Assembly (NCBI GenBank): GCA_002862265.1 | Contig: PKCQ01000575.1 | Span: 1 to 5,933, forward strand | DNA from: Planctomycetaceae bacterium | GTDB lineage: Bacteria; Planctomycetota; Planctomycetia; Pirellulales; Pirellulaceae | DNA: 5,933 nt | Direction of reading: 5' to 3' | Shown: one piece after another, positions 1 to 5,255 of the stretch | Layout of the letters: each line of letters opens with the position of its first letter | Numbering within the stretch: position 1 is the stretch's first letter | Made by a program: the position numbers and the translations under genes | Notes under the pieces: generated by a model | What the model saw: the letters and a program-made list of their open reading frames with translations, nothing else | The model's database searches: none | Told to the model about the DNA's origin: nothing

Positions 1-1
1 G

Positions 2-247
2 CTCGAGAAGTTCATCGACCCTCATGAAACAGACCGAGCATTGCGGATCTTTAAAAAGAGTCGTGGAATCCCAAGCGTTCGCCTTCTGCTCAAGTGCGCT
101 GATCATTTTCAATGGAGCGATGATGGGAACCAGAAATATGAGGAAACGAGTGCAAAAGGTACTCATGGCAAAATGCTCTTGCTGGAGTGTGCTTTCAGAA
201 TTTTTCGGAGGACGTTCGCGCGTGCGTCTATTGGCTCTTCCATTTGA
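2..247 (+). CDS. Left-edge partial open frame, unidentified; possible transposase N-terminal remnant
   Basis: The frame is open from the window edge to a TGA at 245-247, giving 81 residues with no visible start, so it could be the 3' end of a longer gene or a fragment. The first 35 or so residues (FIDPHETDRALRIF, then KKSRGIPSVRLLLKCADHF) loosely resemble the N-terminal helical region of IS4-type transposases, where a D-P-x-E segment is followed by a K/R-R-G-I-x-S-x-x-x-LL pattern. That resemblance is from memory and weak. The remainder (basic, with RIFRRTFARA) matches nothing I know, and no DDE catalytic region follows. An overlapping frame at 24-281 is equally open, so coding status is unsure. 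If real, it is probably a decayed insertion-sequence fragment. Confidence 0.2.
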   Translation, partial: LEKFIDPHETDRALRIFKKSRGIPSVRLLLKCADHFQWSDDGNQKYEETSAKGTHGKMLLLECAFRIFRRTFARASIGSSI

Positions 248-302
248 TGATTTGGACATCCTAGCTATCAATTTGCAATAGTGCTCCAACGTCCTCGTTA
301 CC

Positions 303-908
303 TTAATCCGTTCGTTCTGCGAGCGGGAAGAAGGTGGTCTTTAAGTTGTCATTTTGGCCGGGCCTAGTCGTGATTCGTTCTACGAAGTTGTTGCTGTTGG
401 TTTTCTTCAGATTGATCAACTTTGTATTGCCGCAAGTCTGAAAAACCAACGATGCTCTAGCTCCCTTTTCCGTGTCCACGTATCCGCGGATGCCTTGAGT
501 CACTCTCAAGCGTGACTCGATATTCCACTTTGCGAGAAATGGAAAGGGTTGCAACACGAGAAGACCCTGGCCAACGTTGGTTGCTGCTTCATGATTGCGG
601 AAGATGATTGTTCAAGCTTGCGAGTCATCCGAAAAGTTTTGTGCGATTTGCGCGGTATCAATCAGATCTGCAAAGCCTTTTAACTTCACACTCGCTTTGG
701 ACTTTTTGCGACTTCGCCATCTTTTCTCCTGATCCTTCTGTTTTTTTGCGTTGAGTTCACCGAGTAACAACGCGCGGCCGGGGCTCTTGTCCACCAAACT
801 GCCCGATTTCAGCTGAGTGGAACGTGGGATGCTTTGGGTGAGACCAGTTACACGATGTTCGAACAGAGCGGAGGTGCAACGGCTGGGGTAAGGCAATTGT
901 CGAGGACT
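303..908 (-). pseudogene. Two same-frame open stretches split by one TGA; relic gene or chance ORFs
   Basis: On the minus strand one frame is open from a stop at 909-911 down to the end near 303, apart from a single TGA at 612-614. The upstream part (about 98 codons, possible TTG start at 896) ends in a Lys/Arg-rich stretch (KKQKDQEKRWRSRKKSK) and then FADLIDTAQIAQNFSDD. The downstream part (about 102 codons, possible GTG at 557) carries NHEAATNVGQGLLVLQ, RVTQGIRGYVDTEKGAR and FVERITTRPGQNDNL. It has a more protein-like composition than the upstream part. I recognise no family, signal peptide or membrane segment. No good ribosome site precedes either start. The options are a gene broken by a nonsense mutation, two small unknown genes, or chance. 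Confidence 0.2.
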
Positions 909-986
909 TTATGGCGACAGAAGTGATCGAAAACTATGGCGAATACCACTACTGTTTGAGGAGTGGGCAAGTGAGTGAAGGGATAC

Positions 987-1018
987 AAAAAAAGAGCTGC
1001 CGATGACGGCAGCTCTTT
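987..1018 (-). terminator. Intrinsic terminator of rplU
   Basis: Read on the minus strand, a perfect 12-bp stem (AAAGAGCTGCCG with CGGCAGCTCTTT) closes a 4-base loop. It runs straight into a T-tract: seven A on the plus strand at 987-993, three of which also pair in the stem base. It starts about 30 bases past the rplU stop. On the plus strand the right arm is followed by GTGTTCG, so the signal is directional. It closes the rplU transcript without any further gene. Confidence 0.9.
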
Positions 1019-1048
1019 GTGTTCGAGGGGTATTCGGCGGTTTGTCCG

Positions 1049-1363
1049 CTAGCCGGCAATGTCGCCGATTTCGATACGAGTGTATTGCTGGCGGTGGCCG
1101 TTGCGTCGTTTGTAGTTCTTGCGCCGGTGGAACTTCTCGACGAAAATCTTGTCACCTTTCTCAGTACTGATGACTTTGGCCGTTACTTTGGCGCCGTCAA
1201 TCGCCGGGGCACCCAGTTTCAGACCTTCATCACCACCGATCGCGAGGACTTGCTCGAATTCGATCGTGTCGCCCGACTTGGCTTCTTTTCGCAGGTCAAT
1301 GTCGATCTTCTGTCCTACTTCGACTTTGTACTGACGTCCACCATCAACAATAATCGCGTACAT
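1049..1363 (-). CDS. rplU: 50S ribosomal protein bL21
   Basis: This encodes bL21, a small beta-barrel protein of the large ribosomal subunit that binds 23S rRNA. The protein is 104 residues, matching the usual 100-105. It begins MYAIIVDGGRQYKV, the family's N-terminal signature. It ends with the RNA-binding basic segment at residues 76-95, including FHRRKNYKRR and NGHRQQYT, the counterpart of KHYRKQQGHRQ in E. coli. The frame stays open upstream to 1438, but those 25 residues (MTKEKVRDWKDS...) are not part of bL21, so the ATG at 1363 is chosen. No Shine-Dalgarno is visible: six A precede the ATG. A strong hairpin lies in the leader and an intrinsic terminator follows the TAG stop. rpmA, its usual operon partner, is absent downstream, so rplU ends its transcript and may be monocistronic. 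Confidence 0.96.
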   Translation of the reverse strand: MYAIIVDGGRQYKVEVGQKIDIDLRKEAKSGDTIEFEQVLAIGGDEGLKLGAPAIDGAKVTAKVISTEKGDKIFVEKFHRRKNYKRRNGHRQQYTRIEIGDIAG

Positions 1364-1413
1364 TTTTTTATGAGACTTAGATGGGATCCTAGAGGCGAAA
1401 AAGCTGTCTTTCC

Positions 1414-1445
1414 AGTCGCGGACCTTTTCCTTGGTCACCGCGAGT
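1414..1445 (-). promoter_or_regulatory. Hairpin in the rplU 5' leader
   Basis: On the minus strand ACTCGCGG, a two-base TG bulge and ACC pair with GGT and CCGCGACT around an 8-base loop (AAGGAAAA). Ten of eleven positions pair, with a single C-C mismatch near the base. The hairpin ends 50 bases before the rplU ATG and is followed by a T5 run (1398-1402 read as A on plus). Leader structures that bind the encoded protein are common in ribosomal-protein genes, and an L21 leader is known in Firmicutes. A link to autoregulation here is inference. A weak promoter-like pair, TCGACG and TAGGAT, spaced 17 bases (1499 to 1471, minus), lies upstream. Confidence 0.45.
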
Positions 1446-1963
1446 CCGGCAGCTGAAAATCTTTAGGCGTATCCTAGGCGACCTTGCGGAGGCCGTCGAG
1501 GCCTAATTTAGCTGGGTTTTCAATCGTTTCCCCGTGTTAAAGGCGGTACGAAAATTCAAAAGCAATACCTGCCCAATCTCCAGGCAGCCTGCCAGAAGAT
1601 TAGTCGTTTTTCGACAAGTTCGAGCAGCAGCATCAGTCAAATCTCAACTCTCTGGTGGCGTTTTTCCTTGTAATCGCAGCATTTGAGATTCGTTTGTCTA
1701 GAGTGCAGGTGTTTTGGCATGTTGATTGCTACAAGCTGGTACAGCACAAATCTCGGCTTATCAGCTGAGTCGTGAAACAACCAAGTCAGACTAGTGCCTT
1801 ATTTCGGGTTCGCCCCCGAGTCGGATCAAAAGGTCAAACTGATTCACGTCGAACATAGACAACTTTCACCTCCACCTGCCCATGATTGAGAGCCTTGGCC
1901 CAGGTGCCTGAAAAGGAGTTTCGTCCGCGGAATAAGAATCAAACAGTACAGAAATGCGAAATA
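1446..1963. other. Long gap between rplU leader and the purH upstream element; no gene seen
   Basis: No convincing ORF lies here on either strand. Small inverted repeats are visible: AGGCC-GTCGA-GGCCT (1490-1504), CTGCC/GGCAG (1569-1587) and TCGGG-TTCGCC-CCCGA (1804-1819). None has a T-tract or a recognisable RNA-family pattern. Because rplU and purH diverge from this gap, promoters for both should be in it or next to it. Confidence 0.55.
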
Positions 1964-2037
1964 GGGTGCTGGCTGGCGTGTCGGTCCGAAGTTAGAGAGG
2001 AGCTTCGGGCATGACACAAATGCTTGGCGCCCTTTTT
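1964..2037 (+). promoter_or_regulatory. Nested hairpin with T-run upstream of purH
   Basis: Three stems nest. GGGTGCT (1964-1970) pairs with GGCGCCC (2026-2032), including two G-T pairs. GTGTC (1978-1982) pairs with GACAC (2013-2017). GTCCGAAG (1984-1991) pairs with CTTCGGGC (2003-2010). The apical loop is TTAGAGAGGAG. Five T follow at 2033-2037, then CG and TTTT. This is the shape of an intrinsic terminator or attenuator on the plus strand. No plus-strand gene precedes it within the window, so it would end either a small RNA or a purH leader transcript. The loop exposes AGAGGAG, a strong ribosome-site match, 8 bases before an ATG at 2011. No known riboswitch consensus (including ZTP and purine types) was recognised. 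Confidence 0.4.
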
Positions 2038-2169
2038 CGTTTTCCTGTAGGAGGCGACGTTGTCAGGGCAGTTTGTCCTTATGGGGTGAATGGGCCAACA
2101 CCTACAACTCTACGGATTTCTCCAATGGCGATCTTAGGCTTAAAGAGCACAACTCAGAGCCTGCGATAA
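2011..2169 (+). CDS. Possible 52-residue small ORF upstream of purH
   Basis: An ATG at 2011 follows GAGGAG (1997-2002) at 8 bases and opens 52 codons to a TAA. The product begins MTQMLGALFRFPVGGDVV and ends ILGLKSTTQSLR; no domain, signal peptide or membrane segment is evident. It is unusual here because none of the known genes except trpC has a good Shine-Dalgarno. The ribosome site sits in a hairpin loop and the start codon inside the hairpin, so ribosome entry and folding would compete. It could be a regulatory leader peptide, a real small protein, or chance. An ORF of this length is not rare by chance. Confidence 0.2.
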   Translation: MTQMLGALFRFPVGGDVVRAVCPYGVNGPTPTTLRISPMAILGLKSTTQSLR

Positions 2170-2183
2170 GAGCTGTCTGCACC

Positions 2184-2211
2184 TTGACCATTCCAATGGA
2201 TCTTCTAGAAC
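2184..2211 (+). promoter_or_regulatory. Candidate sigma70-type promoter for purH
   Basis: TTGACC (2184-2189, five of six to consensus) and TAGAAC (2206-2211, four of six) are spaced 16 bases. Transcription would start near 2218, upstream of both candidate purH start codons (TTG 2232, ATG 2259). This is seen by eye only. Planctomycete promoters are poorly characterised, so confidence is modest. Confidence 0.3.
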
Positions 2212-2258
2212 AGTTGCCCTGCAAGTAACCGTTGACTTATCCGCCTCGATCCCGAGAA

Positions 2259-3839
2259 ATGCTGGTGTCTGAGAATCCGAAAATCAAGCGCGCTTTGATC
2301 AGCTGTAGTGACAAATTGGGCCTTGTTGACTTTGCAGCAGGGCTGCAAGCCTGCGGGGTGCAGATCTTGTCGACCGGTGGGACGCGGCGGCATCTGTTGG
2401 ACCACGGACTCGAATGCATTGATGTATCCGCATATACCGGTTTTCCTGAAATGATGGATGGCCGAGTCAAGACTTTGCATCCGAAAGTCTTTGGTGGTAT
2501 TCTTGGACGACGCGACAATGTGTCTGATCTTCGATCGATGCAGGAAGAAGATATTAGTGTGATCGATTTGGTCGTGGTGAATCTCTACCCCTTCGAAGCT
2601 ACGGTTGCTCGGCCAGATGTTACACCAGAAGAGGCGATTGAGCAGATCGACATTGGTGGCCCGAGCCTGATTCGCGCCGCAGCAAAGAATCATCAATGGA
2701 CAGCCGTTGCAACGAGTCCGGAGCAGTACAGTTCTATCCTTTCCGCAGTTCAGGAAGATGGCTGCACATCGCTTGCCCTTCGTCGCAAGTTGGCTTCTGA
2801 AGCGTTCTCGATAACTTGCAGCTACGATCAAGCGATCTCAAATTACTTCCAAGCCCAAACCACCACAGAGGATCTGCCTTCCAAGCTAACGTTGACATTG
2901 GAACGCAAAAATCAATTGCGTTACGGCGAGAATCCACATCAAAAGGCCGGTGTCTATCGCTTAGCTAAGAGTACGGAGGCCGGCGTGGTGAATGCTCGTC
3001 ATTTGCACGGCAAAGAGCTCTCCTACAATAACATCTTGGATCTAGATAGCGCACTGGGTATTGCGCGCAGTTTCGCCCAACCGGCAGTCTCCGTGATTAA
3101 GCACAACAATCCGTGCGGCGCTGCCACCAACGAAGATTTGGCCACCGCAGCTCGCAACGCACTCGACGGCGATCCTGTCAGCGCTTTCGGGAGCGTGCTT
3201 GGATTCAATCGAACGATTGATTCAGCGACTGCAGAAGTTCTCTGTGAGCCAGGGCGGTTCATCGAAGCTATCATTGCTCCTGACTTCGAGGCTGGTGCGG
3301 TCGGAGTTTTGACCACCAAGCCAAAATGGCGAGACAATGTGCGGCTGATGCAGGTCGGCCAACTCCAGAATCAGAAGAAGACACCGGTGGCGGTTCGTTT
3401 CGTGGCTGGCGGGGCGTTGATTCAGGAAAGTGACAGTTTGCCATCATTCCACAGTCAGTGGGAGACCGTGACCGACGTGCCAGTTGATGAGGATCTTTGG
3501 GAAGATATCGATTTCGCGTGGGAAATGGTGCGGCACGTTAAAAGTAATGCGATTGTGCTCGCTCGGGACACTTCACTAGTAGGCGTAGGTGCCGGGCAAA
3601 TGAGCCGCGTTGACAGCGTTGAGATCTCGATTCGCAAGGCGGGTGAACGATGCGAAGGTAGTGTGCTCGCCTCAGATGCGTTTTTCCCGTTTCCTGATTC
3701 GATTCAAGCTGCAGCAGATGCCGGAGTTGTTGCCATCATACAGCCCGGCGGTTCGCGTCGGGACAACGAAGTGATTGATGCTTGTAACGATTTTGGAATA
3801 CCGATGGTCTTCACCGGTGCCAGGCACTTCAAGCACTAA
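2259..3839 (+). CDS. purH: Bifunctional AICAR transformylase / IMP cyclohydrolase
   Basis: PurH performs the last two steps of cytoplasmic purine synthesis: formyl transfer from 10-formyl-tetrahydrofolate to AICAR, then ring closure to IMP. From the ATG at 2259 it is 526 residues, close to the 529 of E. coli. Residues 1-200 are the MGS-fold cyclohydrolase: STGGTRRHL (38-46), TGFPEMMDGRVKTLHP (60-75, with K71), VNLYPF (107-112), DIGGPS (131-136) and K143. Residues 200-526 are the transformylase: LRYGENPHQ (220-228), ELSYNNILDLDSA (253-265), the catalytic KHNNPCG (281-287, K281/H282), DPVSAFGS (305-312), KSNAIVLARD (428-437) and the C-terminal PMVFTGARHFKH. All key residues are present. An in-frame TTG at 2232 would add nine residues (MTYPPRSRE) that family members lack. 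Neither start has a convincing ribosome site. It is flanked by gaps and appears monocistronic. Confidence 0.96.
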   Translation: MLVSENPKIKRALISCSDKLGLVDFAAGLQACGVQILSTGGTRRHLLDHGLECIDVSAYTGFPEMMDGRVKTLHPKVFGGILGRRDNVSDLRSMQEEDISVIDLVVVNLYPFEATVARPDVTPEEAIEQIDIGGPSLIRAAAKNHQWTAVATSPEQYSSILSAVQEDGCTSLALRRKLASEAFSITCSYDQAISNYFQAQTTTEDLPSKLTLTLERKNQLRYGENPHQKAGVYRLAKSTEAGVVNARHLHGKELSYNNILDLDSALGIARSFAQPAVSVIKHNNPCGAATNEDLATAARNALDGDPVSAFGSVLGFNRTIDSATAEVLCEPGRFIEAIIAPDFEAGAVGVLTTKPKWRDNVRLMQVGQLQNQKKTPVAVRFVAGGALIQESDSLPSFHSQWETVTDVPVDEDLWEDIDFAWEMVRHVKSNAIVLARDTSLVGVGAGQMSRVDSVEISIRKAGERCEGSVLASDAFFPFPDSIQAAADAGVVAIIQPGGSRRDNEVIDACNDFGIPMVFTGARHFKH

Positions 3840-4121
3840 ACTCCAAGCAGCAAAAATGGGACGCGTGTTTTCCGCGACTTGGTAATGCCCGATACGGGGA
3901 ATTCCGGCTGCGTTATCTGTCGTCCAAAGTGGGAGATTGCTGAAGTATTTTCCAAATATTGAAGCTTCTTTCGATAGCGTCCTTATGCCCATCCCATAAT
4001 CTGATACTCTGGCTTTCCATTTGAAGCCTCAGTAGGTGACTCAGCCAAGCAGCCTGTTCTAAGATCTGCAATTCACTTCCATTAAGATTCGACTGCCTCG
4101 AATCATTGCCAGGAAAGCAAC
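3840..4121 (+). other. Gap between purH and trpC; no gene, no clear purH terminator
   Basis: No believable gene lies in these 282 bases; the minus-strand frame crossing the purH 3' end looks like a shadow. An A/T-rich inverted repeat, AGTATTT-TCC-AAATATT (3944-3960), could fold but lacks a G/C stem. CATAAT (3995-4000) resembles a -10 box but has no matching -35. With no terminator seen, trpC could be read through from purH or driven by its own promoter. Confidence 0.4.
4086..4114 (+). promoter_or_regulatory. Leader hairpin and ribosome site of trpC
   Basis: GATTCGA (4086-4092) and TCGAATC (4098-4104) form a perfect 7-bp stem with loop CTGCC, ending six bases before AGGA (4111-4114), which stands 7 bases from the trpC ATG. 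The ribosome site supports the chosen start. The hairpin is too short to be a tryptophan attenuator: there is no run of Trp codons and no T-tract. It may affect mRNA end stability or ribosome access, which is inference. Confidence 0.5.
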
Positions 4122-4907
4122 ATGTCGGAGATTTTGGCGGAGATCGTCCAATCTAAGAAGAAGGAAGTGGAAGAGGCAATTCGTCAACGACCTCTGCGAG
4201 ACCTGATGAGTCAAGCCGACGACGCGCCGCCGACGAAGGATTTCGCCGCAGCGTTGAAGCAAGGAGAAGGAATTCAATTGATCGCCGAAGTGAAGAAGGC
4301 TAGTCCTTCTAAAGGCGTGATCCGCACAGACTTCGACCCGGTTTCCATCGCCAAGCAGTACGGAGCTTCCGGAGCGGCATGCATCAGCGTGCTAACCGAC
4401 GAAAAGTACTTTCAGGGTTCTTTGAATTATTTGGTGGCGATTCGCGAAGCGGTTGACGTGCCGTTGTTGCGGAAAGACTTCATAATCCACCCATACCAGG
4501 TCTTCGAGTCGCGTGTTGCTGGTGCGGATGCGGTGCTACTGATCGCAGAGTGTTTGAATCGCCAAGAGCTCCGTGGGCTCACGCAGCTCATTCGTGAGCT
4601 TGGAATGCAGGCGTTGATCGAGTTGTACGACAAACGCAACTTGGAAAACGTTCTCAACACCGGGACCGAGTTGATCGGCATCAACAATCGTGATCTAAAT
4701 ACATTCGAGGTCGATCTCGAGCACACGACGCGCTTACGAAAAGATGTTCCGCCTGGAAAGATCGTTGTGGGCGAGAGTGGTATCCACACTCGAGCTGATG
4801 TATTGATGCTGCAGGAGCATGGTGTGCAAGCCATGTTAGTCGGTGAATCTCTTATGAGGCACGAAGATGTCGCAGCCGCTACCGCCGCCTTGTTGGGCAG
4901 AGCTTAG
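4122..4907 (+). CDS. trpC: Indole-3-glycerol phosphate synthase
   Basis: TrpC converts 1-(2-carboxyphenylamino)-1-deoxyribulose 5-phosphate to indole-3-glycerol phosphate, closing the indole ring in tryptophan synthesis. It is a cytoplasmic TIM barrel. The product is 261 residues, the normal length for a monofunctional enzyme, so it is not fused to TrpF as in E. coli. Visible active-site motifs are IAEVKKASPSKG (54-65, E56 and K58), LRKDFI (116-121, catalytic K118), LIELYD (165-170, E167), GINNRDL (186-192, N188) and VVGESGI (215-221, E218 and S219). MLVGESLMR (238-246) closes the phosphate site. The N-terminus (ILAEIVQSKKKEVEEA) is the usual extra helix. AGGA at 4111 fixes the ATG. No other trp gene is adjacent, so the pathway is dispersed in this genome. 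Confidence 0.96.
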   Translation: MSEILAEIVQSKKKEVEEAIRQRPLRDLMSQADDAPPTKDFAAALKQGEGIQLIAEVKKASPSKGVIRTDFDPVSIAKQYGASGAACISVLTDEKYFQGSLNYLVAIREAVDVPLLRKDFIIHPYQVFESRVAGADAVLLIAECLNRQELRGLTQLIRELGMQALIELYDKRNLENVLNTGTELIGINNRDLNTFEVDLEHTTRLRKDVPPGKIVVGESGIHTRADVLMLQEHGVQAMLVGESLMRHEDVAAATAALLGRA

Positions 4908-5255
4908 GCCTGAAGCACCTTAAGCGACTAGAAGTTCAAGATCTGTCTGTAGGCCGTGACGAGCGAAACGCTGCTACGGCATCGACCACAAGCAAGACCC
5001 GGCAGCGAATGAGTTCTATCGGGTCCTTGAGTCTGAAGGCATTTGCTACAGTCAGATGGAAATAGCGGGCAGATGGAATAAACGACGGCTGGTGCAAAAC
5101 CCGCACCCTTCGAGCATTGCGAGGTTTTTGTCAACAAAAGTACGGCTTATGCTTCGAGCGTAGTCAGCCGGTGCCTTCGGCTGGGCGTTAAACGATTTCG
5201 CCCTGGGCGCAGCGGACGCGGCAGATGGAATTCTGGCGAACACACTACGAGTTGC
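4908..5255. other. Convergent gap between trpC and carB
   Basis: No convincing gene is present. Short minus-strand frames (e.g. GTG at 5243, 63 codons, Ala/Pro-rich start) have no ribosome site or recognisable content. The gap holds a two-way terminator, an imperfect hairpin GCCGT/ACGGC enclosing AGCG-AAA-CGCT (4953-4980), a hairpin CAGCCG/CGGCTG (5165-5183), and three copies of CAGATGGAA (5053, 5070, 5222). Confidence 0.55.
5096..5129. terminator. Two-way intrinsic terminator between trpC and carB
   Basis: AAAACC-CGCA (5096-5105) pairs with TGCG-a-GGTTTT (5118-5128), ten pairs with one bulged A and a 12-base loop. The plus strand ends in five T (5125-5129) and the minus strand in four T (A at 5096-5099), so it can stop transcription from both sides, as expected between converging genes. 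It is about 190 bases past the trpC stop and about 130 past the carB stop. An alternative 5-bp hairpin GGTGC/GCACC (5091-5107) would compete with it. Stem strength is moderate. Confidence 0.55.

Larger units (their letters stand above)
1..986. other. Gene-poor stretch left of rplU
   Basis: Apart from the two doubtful entries inside it, nothing in this stretch can be named. It contains a perfect 10-base palindrome, CCAACGTTGG (571-580), and an 8-base one, GTTGCAAC (548-555), with no obvious function. I see no tRNA, rRNA, tandem repeat or insertion-sequence ends. The absence of rpmA here matters: bL27 normally follows rplU in bacteria. Confidence 0.6.

Noticed and set aside
1364..1438. 25-residue N-terminal extension of bL21
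   Set aside because: Family members start at MYA; the extension would cover the leader hairpin and has no ribosome site.
1019..1456. 145-codon plus-strand frame opposite rplU
   Set aside because: It is antisense to the complete bL21 gene, runs through its terminator and leader, and has no family resemblance.
1804..1819. GGGTTCGCCCC resembling a tRNA T-arm
   Set aside because: The loop does not have the seven-base T-loop form, and no acceptor or anticodon arms surround it; it is a simple small hairpin.
2232..2258. TTG start for purH nine codons upstream
   Set aside because: The ATG at 2259 gives the usual family N-terminus and length, and no ribosome site favours the TTG.
2205..2831. 208-codon minus-strand frame opposite purH
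   Set aside because: It lies almost wholly antisense to purH, which has every conserved motif; the frame has no recognisable content and is a shadow of purH codon use.
3672..3992. 106-codon minus-strand frame across the purH 3' end and following gap
   Set aside because: Half of it is antisense to purH and the rest shows no motif or ribosome site.
4427..4834. 135-codon minus-strand frame inside trpC
   Set aside because: It is antisense to the TrpC active-site motifs and is a shadow ORF.
5052..5243. 63-codon minus-strand frame just after carB
   Set aside because: It has a GTG start without a ribosome site and a biased Ala/Pro start, and it runs through the two-way terminator.
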